Of a DNA stretch of 64,000 nt, positions 43,001 to 55,665 are shown in pieces. How positions within the stretch are numbered: position 1 is the first letter of the stretch; the number at the start of each line of letters is the position of its first letter. This DNA comes from Cheilinus undulatus (Eukaryota; Chordata; Actinopteri; Labriformes; Labridae). The translations under genes and the position numbers were made by a program. Where the stretch lies: the NCBI RefSeq assembly GCF_018320785.1, contig NC_054875.1:35257657-35321656 (forward strand). The letters are read 5' to 3'. The notes under the pieces were generated by a model. That model searched no databases. It was not told the DNA's origin and saw only the letters and a program-made list of their open reading frames with translations.

Positions 43001-44870
43001 TACTGATAAAAGTTGCAGTCATCTGGGAGGCCAAGCAGGAAAAGGGTCAGATAGTCTGTCTTATTTCAAAGCATTTATCTGCAAAGTTGCTTTGACGTCT
43101 GGAAGGATCCTTGAATGAGCAGATTCAGATACCAAAAAAAGCTTGTGTTGACTTTTATGCTCATCAGTGATAAACAACATCACAGGCAACTAAAAGAATA
43201 TGATTAATTTAAATGGGTTTGTTACTGTACAAAACTATTAAGGATTACTTTTAGATAACTAGGGGTTTATACAAATTGACTTTCAGGTTTGGGTCTCAAT
43301 GAGGCCTATAGATGAAATTTAGTTTAATTTTTAGATGAAACACAGAAGCATTTACACCATTTTTATAGCAGCTGAAACCCACAGGGAGGCTAAATTGAGG
43401 CTGGGCAGACAGTGAGGTACACTTTATGGAGAAAAGTATTCGGCTGCATGCAAGCCTTGCATCGTCAAGTCCGTCATGGAGTGATGTAAAGCAGTGATTC
43501 TCAACTGTGCTAGTCTCAGGACCCACCTATATCTTTGATGACGAATCACAACCCAAATTCCCAAAAATTTTCAACAGTGCACATTTAAATAAATAAATAA
43601 AAATTTTGCACTTAAGATCTTGGTTAGACCAGAATATATGACAGGAACAAGCAACAGGACAAAACTCATGTTTTACAACCTCCTTTCCCCATGATAACGT
43701 GTAAATTTTAGCCAGTTTTCCAGAGATCTTGAGAAATTACTTCATTAATATGGTAAAAGCAGCTCTTTTATTGCAAGAAAAGGAGATGTTTTCAGGGTTT
43801 GGGCTAGCCCCCTTATCTCAGCAGTGCCCGACCTCATGAATGCTCTACAGAATAAGTGGTAACAAACTCCCACAGAAAACCTCTTCCAAGAAGAGTGGAG
43901 GCTGTTAAATCTGCAAAAGCAGTCTGACTCCATTTTAAAGTTCATGCATTTGAATACGTCATTCCCACCGACAGTCCCTGTTGTTGTAATGGTCACATAA
44001 CCAAATACTTTTTTCCATGTAGTGTATGTATTTTTCTTTTTCCTGTTTGTGCAGCTTTATGACCACACTACACTTTTTTTTCCCAAGAAACTATTGTCCG
44101 TATGACTACTACATGCTTCTAATTCTGTATAGTCATGACTCAACAGACACTGGTGGTTAAAATCTTTTTTAGGCAAACAAACTGGCTAAATACTCACGTG
44201 GCCTATTTTTAAGGAATATTATGGATTTGTTTTGTTTTTATAAAGAAAAAAAATCAGAAGGTAGAATCTCTCAATAATAGAATGACTCTTTAGATGATCC
44301 TGACCAAAAGACTTGAAAAAAGGTATATTGGTATTACGTACTGCACAGATTTATATTTACAGGCACCATAGAGTAGCTTCTCTTTAAAATACAACTGTAG
44401 CATACATGATAAATTACTCTGAATTATTTACCAAATTTTCAGATATTAGTTGCCAGTGCAAAAGTTAATACTCAAGCTCAAATGGAGTATGTTATTTTTA
44501 AACTGTGATATTGAGTAAATTCTAGTATTTGGATGTAAGTTCCCCAGCAACGCTCATGTGCGTAATCACAGTCATGGTGAGTCAGAAACGTGCAGACTAA
44601 AGTTGGCTGTGACTCCACAGGAAAATGTTTGCTTTGTGGATTAAAAATAGCCAGATATAAACTGCCTGAAAACTGTACAATTGGGTCAAGAGCCTCATAC
44701 AGTAAAAACAAAAAGGTATAACAAGAACCATGAGGAAGAAATAGCATAAAAATGTATTCTGAGAACATTTACACTGGCAGATAAAATCCAGGGAAAACCA
44801 TAAAGCTGATGAGTTTTACATGAGGATTTGTTTCATGCACAGTTGATATAATTTGTTTGTCACATGTACA
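40031..44870. other. Intergenic spacer between pfkfb2 and the sushi gene
   Basis: No exon was recognised. About 40.1-40.5 kb holds a G/A-rich block with open frames on both strands that looks like an interspersed repeat. An inverted SINE lies at 42.8 kb and a single hAT-like end near 43497. The rest is unremarkable. Confidence 0.5.
42800..42920 (-). mobile_element. tRNA-derived SINE, inverted
   Basis: On the minus strand it reads as a tRNA-like head, then GATTCGTACC-type B-box remnants in reverse, CTGTGGCTCCTTTCCTGTG, and CATTCCCCGCTCTCTCCACT. This is the same body as the SINE fragment at 35.7 kb. Confidence 0.6.
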
Positions 44871-44876
44871 GACATA

Positions 44877-46198
44877 CAGTGCTGTGAAAAGAATTTGCCC
44901 CCTTCTTGATTTTTTTATTGTTTGCACATATGTCAGACAAAGTTAACCTGGGTAAATACAAAATGCCATTTTTAAATGATTATTTAATGTATTAAGGGGA
45001 AAAAGCAACCAAACCTACCTAGCCCTGTGTGAAAATTAATCGCCCCTCAACCTGTTAACTGGTTGTGCCGGCCTTGGCAGCAACAACTGCAACCAAGCAT
45101 ATGTGATAACTGGCAATGGACGAATGTTGTCACACTCCTCTTTGTTTTAATTCAGCCATACTGGGGGGTGTTCAAGCATGAATGGCTTGTTTAGGGTCAT
45201 GCCACATCATCTTAATTGGACTTAAGCCCAGACTTTGACGAGTCCATTCCAAATCCTTCATTTTTTTTAAAGCCATTCAGAGGTGGATTTGCTGGTGTGT
45301 TTCAGATCATTGTCCTGCTGTATAATCCAAGAGCGCTTGAGCTTGAGGTCACAAACTGATGGTTGGACATTCTCCTTCAGGATTTTCTGGTAGAGAGCAG
45401 AACTCATGGTTCCATCAATTGTGGCAAGTGGTCCAAGTCCTGAAGCAGCATTAGGGCTTAACAATTTGGGAATATAATCAAATTGCGATTTTTTTTCCCC
45501 CCCTAATATTGCAACTGCGGTTTGAAATGCAATTATTTCTTAAGTTCCTCATCTTATGTATTTTCCAAAAACACAAGCAATTAAGCAACTAAAGACTTAA
45601 GAAGGGCTAATCAATTTGGAAAAAATACCTTACTGTGCTGATTTTGACTCGTATAGCAAACTGGATATGAATTGTTGTATTGAAGGGAGTGATTGTTTTA
45701 TGTCATTCTCAATTTTAATAAGAAAATAGCACAAAAATGAAGAAAATTTTATTTTTTGTCGACTATTCAGAAACAATGGCACTTGAATGACTGCATGATT
45801 ATGTAACGCATAACATCTCTGCAGCAAAAAGTGTTTTGAATAATATTGCACCTTCTACGATTTGAAAAGTGCAGCAGGCAATATTGCGATTTGATCTAAT
45901 TTTCGATTAATTGCCCAGCTCTATCCTGGATGAGACGTTGATGCGCTCTTGGAGAAATTCTGGTAGGCTGCCCACTCCTGGGAAGGTCCGCCCCCGTTTC
46001 AAGTTTTCTCCATTTATGGATAATGGCTCTCATTGTGGTTCGCTGGAGTCCCAAAGCCTTTTGCAACCCTTTCCAGACTGATTGATATCAGTGACTTTGT
46101 TTCTCATCTGTTCTTGAACTTCTTTGATGGCAGCATTCTATTTTATTCTGTTTTAGTGATTTCTAAATTCAACAGGTCTGGCAGTAATCAGGCCTTCA
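44877..46198 (-). mobile_element. Tc1-like transposon remnant, interrupted by a hAT-like element
   Basis: The left end CAGTGCTGTGAAAAGAATTTGCCCCC follows TA. On the minus strand at 45267-45464 a transposase fragment is readable (SALYQKILKENVQPSV, then SWIIQQDNDLKHTSKST with the conserved QQDND-KHTS core of Tc1 enzymes). The region around 45924-46080 resumes with the N-terminal half (GCGCTCTTGGAGAAATTCTG, CACTCCTGGGAAGGT). The middle of the transposase is missing and replaced by the element at 45452-45923, so it is inactive. Confidence 0.8.
45452..45923. mobile_element. hAT-like non-autonomous element, family A, short copy
   Basis: It starts TAGGGCTTAACAATTTGGG and ends TCGATTAATTGCCCAGCTCTA; inner parts of the ends (ATAATCAAATTGCGAT against ATTGCGATTTGATCTAA) are inverted repeats. 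Its interior matches the copy at 1.77-2.85 kb. The flanks (AGCAGCAT and TCCTGGAT) do not match, consistent with loss of host-element sequence at the junction. Confidence 0.65.
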
Positions 46199-46437
46199 TC
46201 CATATACACATACATAAATACAGACATTCATAAACAACAAAGAAGAGACCATAACAAATAAAAGCTACATAAGTCAGCAAATCATTATCATTCAGCAGAT
46301 CAAACATGCAATGTACTGTTTATTCACACAAACACTGAGAACGTGTCTGTTTGTGTGTAATGTTTGAGTGTGGTTTGTTCGTGCCTGTTCAGTGGAAGGG
46401 TGTCAACATAAGCTGGTCCCAAGTCAGTCTCCTCCTC

Positions 46438-46444
46438 TATAAAT
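46438..46444 (+). promoter_or_regulatory. TATA box of the sushi-module gene
   Basis: TATAAAT lies 79-85 bp upstream of the start ATG at 46523, so transcription would start near 46465-46475 with a 5' UTR of about 50-60 bases. The spacing is typical of a TATA-driven tissue-specific secreted-protein gene. Confidence 0.6.
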
Positions 46445-46522
46445 TGCTTCATGTGATCCTCCTGGTCCCGCTGCTAATCTGTTAGTGAGGATTAGTTCAC
46501 GCACGAGGACACAACGAGCAAC

Positions 46523-49500
46523 ATGAGGAACGTCATTGGGACCGTTCTGCTTTTATTCTTTGTTTTACTCACCTCAGGTAAATCAGTTAAAGATGAAATA
46601 TCGTGATGTAGGACATCGTGGTTGTTTTGTTTTTCTTCCTAACGGTATTTGATATTTTTCAACAATTAGCTCAGGTACCAAAGCAATGTTCTGCACCTTT
46701 GGAGTACCCGCACACCATACTGGAGCAGAAGTACATCAGCAGACAGAAGTTCAGCCACAATGAGAAAGTTTATTATCGCTGTGAAGAGGACTTCATTCCT
46801 TACAGAGGAGTCCCGAAAGTTCAGTGTGTGGACGGAGCGTGGACCAAACTCACCCTGAAATGCGAAAGTAAGTACTAAACACGGTTTAATGTGCCACACT
46901 CGACAGTTAGAAGGAAGGCCGCTAAATTTAGATATGTTTAACAAAGGATGGAGTCCATGATGTTATCTTAAGGGTTTAATTTTAGACAGCTTAAAGAAAC
47001 AGTGCCATCCTGTGGCAGTAAGACTGCAAAAAATACCGAGTAGGATTTCGTTGCATAGAAAAAAAAAGAAACGGGCTTATTTTGGAAGCTATTTATTATA
47101 AAATTTAATCTGTGTTAACATACACAATAAAACACCATATAACAGGGGGCTGTATTAATTTTTCTACACATTCATAAATAATAAAAAGGGCTTGTGCAAA
47201 CAGATAGGCCTAAAAGTATAAACACGTCTGTTTTCATGTGAGGAAAAGACCCCAAAAAGTCCTCTATTTCTGAGATATTTTTGTGTTCCCTTCTTCTTCT
47301 TCTTTTGTTAACCTCTTTTGTGACTTATCATAAAAATGACAAGTTCATCAGGTGGCCTGTCTGGCAAGTAAAAATAAAAGGATTAAGGATGATAAAAAAT
47401 TTGCAGATAAGAACCAGAAATTGGAAAAAACCTAGACATTAAAACAGAAGTAGATGCAGAGATGCTACTGTGAGTCAACCTACATACGTTACAGAAAGCT
47501 TGACTATAGAGTCTACTGATACTCGTCATAATCTTACACCAGTTGTACTGCATTGAGTTCAGTCTTATTATGTATGGATCATTAACTTTTTTTGCAGCAT
47601 GTTTTACATACACACATTATATATTTACTTCTTGATTAAATTACGCAGAGTGGACAAAGGAATTTCAAGATCTCTGGAGACGGTCTTGTAACCTTGAGAT
47701 TGTTCATATTTTTCCACAATTTTGCTTCTTAAGTCCTCAGACAATTCACAGCCCTCCTATCTCTTCTCCATGCTTGGTGTGACACACACAGGCACACAAC
47801 ACAAAGGTTGAGTCAACTTTTATACATTCTAACTGGCTTCAGGTGTGATTTCTAGATTGCCAGCACCTGTTACTGCCACAGGTGAGTTTAAATGAGCATC
47901 ACATGCTTGAAATAAAATGATTAACCCACAGTTTTAAAAGGGTGCCAGTAATTTTGTCTGGCCTATTTTTGAGTTTTGTGTAAAATTATTTCATTATTTT
48001 ATTTCTGTGAGAAATGGTGTATTTTCTGGAAAAATTCCAGGGGTGCCATACTTTCATTCATGACTGTAGGTAGGTATAATTTCATCCTTTATTTTTGCTC
48101 TGATTAACCTTTTACTCTCTGATTTCTTACAGAGAGATCCTGCGGTAATGCCGGGGAACTACCAAATGGACAGTTTATTTATGAGGGGAATTCTTACATC
48201 GGTGAGAGAGTTTATGCAGAGTGTAATGAGGGGTAAGTTTAAACCAGAATGAAATGATGTCAAACTTGGAGAGACTTTTGAACTGACTACACTTTTTCTT
48301 CCTGTCGACAGTTACACCTTGAAAGGGCTCAACTACCTGATATGCAAGAAGTCAGGCTGGACCGGAGAAGTCCCGACATGTGAAGGTGGGCGATCAATGT
48401 TCTTATGTTCTGAAACCTGCTCATAATCTGTATAATCTGCACACACCTTGGTGGCTGCATTCAGAGGTGACTGTAGGTGGGTGGTGTTGCGTTATGAATG
48501 TCTAGATAATGTCTGAGTGTGACGTAGTTTAATCCTTTTATTTAAACACGTTTTCCATGTTGTGAAATAATCAGATCCTCAGATTAAAAAGTAAGTGGAT
48601 CCGGTTTTTTGGGATTATTTCTGACTGTATGGAGGCCCTAATGGTCAAAACATGACTGGTGTTTCTTTTGCATTTTCTACAAGGGCCCTACTTGCACATG
48701 CATCATTAGCTCACTCTGTTTTCTACAGATAAAATGTAAAGTCTGGTTGTTTTCTCAAGATTTTAAATCATCTATACCATTAAATCAAGATAACTTTGCT
48801 GATGTTCCTATAATTTCTCTAGATCTAGAAAAAAACATCTAAATTTAATCAAAACTGCAAAAAATATGTTATTTTCCCAAACTTATAAAATCAGATCTCA
48901 AGAAAACTGAAACCTATGGGATAAGCAGATCAAATTAAAACTCTGGATACATTTTCATATGGCTTCTGTAGTTTTCTCCCACTGTTTGATAACATTTTAA
49001 GCGCTTTTTTGACTCAAACTTAAGGTAAGAAAATGGCCGTGCAAATTTTTTGGATCATGGTTGTTGAAAGCTGATAAAGGCTAGAGAATTAACAGTATTT
49101 AGTTCATTAAACTCATTTTTTAATAGGTTTTGTTAACTGTTAAATATTTTAGTATATATTAGTCATTTTTGCTTTTTTGTTCAAATCTTCCTAACTTTAT
49201 TTACACAAAAATGTCACTAGGACACAATCCTGCCAACTTGAAGCCCATGTATTAAGAAAATGACTCATGAACATGAAGAAAAAGTAGGTGAGACCTTATT
49301 CTGTAGATTTTCTGCACGAGTTGTGCATATTAGGGAGGGATGCAGCACTCATGCAGTCAGTCTGAAAACCCTGACTTGTTAGCACAAAAATGAGCTGAAA
49401 ATTAAGCCGTGTCACGGCAAAGGCGTGCATCTCATGTGTTCAGTCTGAAACAGGCCTGTAGGCAGGAAGACAGAGCAGCAATAACAAAGACAGAAGGAGG

Positions 49501-52500
49501 GTGAGAGTAGGAGGAGGCCAGGAAGGCTGCAGAGGCCATCGAGGGCGAGGAGAAGAAAAAGAGAGGCAAAGACGAGCCAACAATTCCAATGTAGTGTGAG
49601 CAACTGTGGTGAACCATGTAATCAACTTTGGCCAAACCATGACTGAAGTTCAGTCCAGCTAAGCTGTTTCACATGAGACAGTGAAGCAGAGACAACTAAA
49701 TATTTCTTTTGTCACTTTGTTTGTATCAGAGTTTCATGTTTCATAAACATGTAGTACTGTAAATGCTGTTTCAGGACAATAATGCTTAACTTAAAGGAAA
49801 CATTATCTCGTTCATGCATCCTAAAATGTAACACAGCCTCATGAAGCCCAACATAAATTGCAATCAGAAAATGGGTGAACATCAGGAATCAGACTCAAGT
49901 GTTCTTTCACGGTATCCACTAGATAAATATTCATTAACAGATCAATTATTTCATTATCGTCAGAGGGACAGGCCACCTGCTCCTCTCCCACAGTGGCTAA
50001 CTCAGTGAGCAGCGGTAGAGATGTTTCTGTGTACCAGCTGGGAGAAAACGTCAACTTCAGCTGCAGTCTGGGTTTCCAGCTAGAGGGAGCTCAGAGGATC
50101 ACCTGTGGTCCTGGTGGTCAGTGGCAGCCTGAGCTGCCCCGATGTCTGCCCAAAAAAACTCCTGAAAAAGAAGGTGAGGAACTGCAGCTAGATTTGTGGT
50201 TTCATGGTTAGCTGCATGATTTTTTTCTTCTAAATTTCAAGCTTTGTTTCTTAATGACTCTTTTTTTATTTTTTTATTTTTTACCTTTTTTTTTTTTCCA
50301 TCTGTCCAGGAGGATGTGGTGTTCCACAAGTCAGCGAGAACTCCAACGCCAACCTGGCTGATAAATACATCATGATGACTTCCTTCTCTTCTGGTGATAA
50401 AGTGTATTACATGTGTGATATCGGATATGTTGCAGCAGGTGGCAGTAGATATCGCAGGTGCAGCGAGGGGAAGTGGTCGCCTCTTAGGCTCAAGTGTGAA
50501 CGTAAGAACTTTAAACCTTTACTGTCCCGTCTTTGTGCAAGCTTTCATATTCAGTCTTCTTCATGCAATGCTGGTCATATTTAAGTTTTAAAACCAGTTT
50601 TTAAAAATGTTTACCACCATATAGATGCACATGAGATAGGAGTGTTAACATACCAAAATCAAAGAGCATTTCTGCTGTCCTCATTGATAAAGGAACATCA
50701 AAACTCCTCCTCTCCCACCCATCCCTCAGTGGTCTGTGCAGCCGTTACTGATCTCCACGTAGATCCAGTTCATATTTCTTCTGTGTAGTTTATCTTTTGT
50801 TCGGAAACTCTGTTGGATATTTTAATGCAGTACACAATATTTGACAACCTCATAGTAACTTTTTTCCTCCTCATTTCCAAAGGATGGTCCTGTGGCTCTG
50901 CTGGAGAGATTGCCAATGGACAGTTTATCTACAAGGGAGTTCTGTTTGGAGACACTGCTACAGCTGTGTGTGATGAAGGGTAACGTCATCTTAAAACTGT
51001 TCACACTGCACTGCTGTCTGGTGTAGTTTTTCATACACAAGCTTTACAAATTTAGCGTTCTCCATCACTAAAAGTGTGACTGTGCTCCTCAGGTTTCATC
51101 TTGTGGGACAAGCACACAGGATCTGCATGAGTACAGGCTGGGATGGACGTGTTCCTGTCTGTGAAGGTGAAGTGAATGTAGTGTCAAAGCATTTATTTTG
51201 TAGGCTTTGATTTGGAGGCTGCTGTGAGGAACTTTCTCCTTAAGTCACCTGTGTTTGTAGTGATTTAAAACTCTTATTGCAGTGGCAGAGCATAGTTTGT
51301 ATTTGGCTTCAACCTTATCACTTCTCCTAGGTTTATTTTAAGTGCAGAATTTGAAGAGTGGTAACAGGCTCAACCCACGCCAGAGTACAGATGGATGCCT
51401 GGTTGGTTGTGAGATTAAAAGCAAAAGTGCAGCACTAGCTTTCAGGCGTCACTCCATTTTTGGCGCCCTCTGCAGATGAAGTGTCTTATTTCTGTGCTGA
51501 TTTTGCTCTGTACATGAAGGGTTAGGCTTTCCGAGATAATATCCCATCCTGCTGCTTTTCAACACTCAAATATATCACTTACTCTGATGGGTGGTTTTAG
51601 AAAATGTAAATGAAAACGCTTGCTGTTGGAAAGCCTCATCCGACACCATGGATAGATGCTATGGTATTGCTTTAATTTGCTACTTTTAAGGTAACTAAGG
51701 ACAAACATTTCACTTCCACACCATTAAAAATCTTTTTAAAATATGTTTCCCAAATTTTAGGGGTTAAATCTTTAACTCAACTTCAGCCCTCTCCAAATCT
51801 GCTAGATTATATCACCATTTTCTATATAAAAAAGTTTTTTATTTGATAAATATTGAAGGGCTGGGGGATTTTTAAAAAAAATCACAGTCATGGCTATGTC
51901 AAAGATGAGCAACAACATTGATTTTGACAGATTATTACTTTTGTGGCGTGTCTGACTTAATATTTACCACCCTAGGAACACACTGGATTACACATTTAGT
52001 CCTGTTATAACCAACATTTTTCACCTCACAGCTGTAACAGAACATATTTGCAATATTGTAATGTCATGGTTTTATTTAGGAGGAAAATAGTAATACTTAA
52101 CATCAGTACTGTAGTTGATCAAACTATTTAACCCAAAATTTGGTAAAATATTCTAACACTCTTAACTCCTTAGCACCCGACATGTCTAAAACATATTCAC
52201 ATGACTTCATCACCTGGGCCACAGCCTGGGGGTTTAGAAGAGGGAAGGGGGCGAGAGACAAGCTCGACATATGTTGACACATGTGTCGTTCAGCAGCAAA
52301 TGTCAAGCTCAACGGCATTTCTTTTGTCTGAGCCTTTTCACCGCTGGTGATACCTCAGTGCTTTTTGGGCCCTTGGGACATGAACAACATGACCAGGGGC
52401 TCGTAGCAACCCTACTACCTGCTGGCACGGCACCCTTGGCCATGCTTACTTGCTCCATCCACCCCTTATGCTGCCCTAAAGGTGTGGAGTTTTTTTATTT

Positions 52501-55114
52501 TTTCAATAGATTATTTTCTGCGTGGTAATGTGCAAGGACATACAAAGTACAACCAGGGTTGTGTCAACCCTCCCTCCTCCCCGATGGAGCCCTCAAGAGG
52601 GCTTACTCGCCACTACATGCCTTTGTTCAGCCTTGATTTTGGCTAAACACGCCTAAAGTTCTGCATAGTACTGTGTGTATAGAATTTTATAAATGTTTTG
52701 GAAGTCTGCATTTCAGTCCTCAATGGCCTTTATGGGTGGTAAATGTGTATACAGTGTATTATCGACCGGTTGAAAAAATTTAGATTGGATTTTCAAAAAA
52801 TGTCATATGCAGTATTACAGAGAGTACGACTGCCAAATAAAGGTGAAAATTATTCTTTTGTTAAAATGTCTGTAACAATACCAGAGGGTTAAAGAAATAA
52901 TCTGTGTGATGATCACTGATGGTCTTCTTTGATTGTAGAAACAACATTAAGATTTTTCATAATCAATATAAAACTCTTAATTGGAGATTTAATGTTTCTT
53001 TACTAAGTCAACTCTGTTGTTCCTCTTCCAGCTGTGACATGTGAAGCTCCTCCACCGGTGATAAACGCAGACATGATTGGCTCTGAGGATCCACCGTACA
53101 CATACAGGAGAGTGATTCAATACCAGTGTCGGGTGGGAGTCCTCACTGGAAAAAGGGAGATCTGGTGCACCAAGGATGGGACGTGGAGTCATCCTCCTCC
53201 TACATGCAAAGGTCCTACATGCTCTCAGTGACACAGGATAGGATGTTAAACTTAAGATGCACTTTAAACATGGCCAGAACCAAGGTTATCATAGTTTTAT
53301 TTTTTCATTCATTTCTATTCTTATTTTGTTTCACTTTTTGTTTTGATTTTCAGTTCAGTTTGAATTAGTTCTTGCTGTCATTTTGTTAGTTTAGAAAATG
53401 CTTTGCTCAGTTAAGTTATTAGTTTTTGTATAAGTCTTAGTTTTTTTTAACTAATATAAAGTAGGCCAGAAAGAGAAGACATATCATGGACAAGACTTAC
53501 CTGCCTACTCATCCCGGTGTCAGAGCTGCTGTCAGATGTTTAATCAGCTGTGTGCTGGGATGCTTTTAAACAGTATTAATCAGAGTAGCTCTCCACTGCA
53601 CTGGTCTATCTATTTAAGGTGTGTTTGAACTATTGTCTTGCTTGTCTCAAGTCCAGGGTTGTTAAACAAGGCCTGAAATTTGGCATGCGACTGCAGAATT
53701 GCGCACAAAATATTAAATTCTAGTGAATCTGACACTCATACTGCAGCAAAATGCCTATGAATTTACAGAGTCCCTTTAGGAAGCTCAGCAAACCTTTGCA
53801 TGGTTGAATAAAGGACAAATTTGTCAAAAAACATGTTTTAAAATCTGTGACAGGTTGGATAATTTATGCAGCAACTCTCAAATAGAAAAACAGAAAATAA
53901 GCTGTTTGCCTGATTTTCTTGTTTTAGTCACAAAAATTGAAAACAGTGAAAAAATTTTTAAAAATGGGTCCAATACAGCATTAGCATTTTTAATACAGTA
54001 ATAGTAATAATAATTAATAGTTAGTAGTAATTATAATATTAAGTAATTATAGTAATTATAGAAAGATGTATTTATCATTGTGTGTACAAAATAGATATGC
54101 AAATGATAAGAGAGAAACTGGTAAATCTGTGTATTGGACCCATTTTTTGAAATTTGTTTTTTCCCCAATATTTTAAATTTTTGGATTTTCTGTTTTTTTC
54201 CATCTTTCGCCAAAAACAAAAGAACAAGAGTTTCTCCAAATTTCCAAGGTTGGTTTCAACCAGGATATTGAACTACAAGGAAATACACTGACAACTAAGG
54301 ATATTTTGTCCCCAACAAGGGCCTGTAAGCCCTGTTTAAATTGTAGCTGTTTTTTTTTCTCTGACTCTTGCCTTCTCTAATTTGTGTGAAAATTTGCACA
54401 CACCTAGAACTCTGAAAAAATGCAAGGTTGAAATAGGCTTTTACAGAATACTGTCAAAAGGCAGTTTTACCTAGATTTATGAAATTTGGTGTGAAGATGC
54501 GGGCTGGGAAGTTCTACTTTACTAGTTGTAGTATGGGAGCATGTTTTTATTTCTGGCAGGAAATCTGCCATTTTTGATGAATTTACCAAAATCAAGGCAT
54601 TTTGGCCCATCTCCAGGGGTCATACTTGATCGTACTAGTTTTATTTCATTCCTTTTGTAAACACAATGCAGTTGTAGCTAGATTTTGTTTATTCTAAAAG
54701 CTTTGTTTTATTTTTGTTTCAGTTAACTGAAATGATTTTAACCTTTAAGTTTTAGTTTAAGTTAACTATAATAACTTTAGCTGGAATACAAGAATACTGA
54801 GTTTCTTTTTCCTCACAGAGATAACATGTCCACCCCCAAATGTGCGAAACGCCTATTGGACACATGCACAAAAGAAGGCGCATCAGCCCAGGGACACTGT
54901 AATGATCCAGTGTAAGCGTGGTTACATAATGTCCGGCCCAGACGTTCTCACGTGTGGTACTAATGGTCAGTGGTCACCTTTCCTTCCTCAATGCACTGGC
55001 AGATGTGAGTATCCAGCATTAATTGAACAAATTATAAGATATTTTCAGTGCTACACTCTGAAGTAACATTTTCCATCTTTAATTCCAGCACGTCGTATCC
55101 ACCACAGGGGCTAA
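46523..55114 (+). CDS. Secreted protein of seven sushi (CCP) modules, candidate complement regulator
   Basis: Eleven coding exons give 463 residues: 46523-46577, 46670-46867, 48133-48232, 48312-48385, 49964-50173, 50310-50501, 50883-50979, 51093-51166, 53032-53211, 54819-55004 and 55089-55114. Exon 1 is a signal peptide (MRNVIGTVLLLFFVLLTS). Seven CCP modules follow, each with four cysteines and the late Trp; modules 2 and 5 are split over two exons, as in factor H and C4b-binding protein genes. Modules 1-2 and 4-5 are clear duplicates: KVYYRC/KVYYMC, and SCGNAGELPNGQFIY against SCGSAGEIANGQFIY. No membrane helix or GPI signal follows module 7; the tail is GRSRRIHHRG. CCP proteins of this type bind C3b/C4b and restrain complement. 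The position beside pfkfb2 matches the human RCA cluster edge. A precise orthologue (C4BP-like, factor H-like or fish-specific) cannot be named. The donor after 53211 (GTCCTA) is weak. Confidence 0.85.
47635..48067 (-). mobile_element. Tc1/mariner remnant
   Basis: It begins with a decayed minus-strand transposase N-terminal region (GGAATTTCAAGATCTCTGGA, CTTGTAACCTTGAG) and ends with GTGCCATACTTTCATTCATG then ACTGTA, close to the usual GCCAATATTTTTGGCCATGACTGTA end of fish Tc1 elements. It lies in the sushi-gene intron before the split CCP2 exon. No intact frame remains. Confidence 0.6.
51167..53031. other. Sushi-gene intron between CCP5 and CCP6
   Basis: No further CCP exon was found in these 1.9 kb. 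An open frame at 52271-52528 has no family resemblance and sits in sequence that looks like a decayed interspersed repeat. Confidence 0.45.
53277..54783. repeat. Possible long interspersed element filling the CCP6-CCP7 intron
   Basis: The left end AACCAAGGTTATCATAGTTT and right end TTAACTATAATAACTTTAGC resemble inverted ends of a common fish miniature element, with T-rich TTTTGTTTTGATTTTCAGTT next to the left end and TTATTTTTGTTTCAGTTAAC next to the right. Whether they belong to one 1.5-kb element or two is unclear. The interior is AT-rich and non-coding. Confidence 0.35.
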
Positions 55115-55665
55115 TGCAGTAGCTGAAAGGTAAACTATGATATTAAAGTCCACCTGGTTGAGCTGTATCAGTCAGTGAGGATGGAAGACATATCTCAAGC
55201 AAAGCTTCATAATGTCTGCCTTTAGAAAGGCTAATTCTTTGTATGATGCTCTAAATGTTGTATATTTTTCTTATTTGCTTATAAAACCTTTATAAAGTCA
55301 TTATACAGACATTAAACTCTGCCTGAAATGAAGCTGAAGTACAGTATGTTTATTTCGATAAGTGTTTTGGGCAGTAACAAGTACAAACCTGTTTCATTCA
55401 CCTCTGTACATAGTTTTCTTTTTTCTTACAGTCGATAATGTTATGTGTATCATCTCTATAGACTAAACGGTGAGTGAGCATTTCATGAAACAGACAAGCT
55501 ACAAGAAAATAAGAACACCAATTCCATTCATTTAAAAAGACAATACAAAAATCCAGACATTTTTTTTTACATGAGCAATAACAATTCAAGTGCAAATATC
55601 ATTATCAACTCTATGATACATCATAGCAAACTCTCGTTAAAAGGCAACAATTCAAAATAATAAAA
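55115..55665 (+). other. Sushi-gene 3' UTR (probable)
   Basis: It follows the TAA at 55112-55114. Candidate signals are ATTAAA at 55311-55316 and AATAAA at 55659-55664. No coding potential is seen. Confidence 0.4.

Noticed and set aside
49412-49640. Three overlapping minus-strand open frames rich in Leu, Ser and Pro
   Set aside because: They arise from a GA-rich stretch in a sushi-gene intron; no splice sites or recognised motifs support them.
52271-52528. 85-residue open frame in the intron between CCP5 and CCP6
   Set aside because: There are no CCP cysteine pattern or acceptor/donor pair in phase, and the surroundings look like a decayed repeat.
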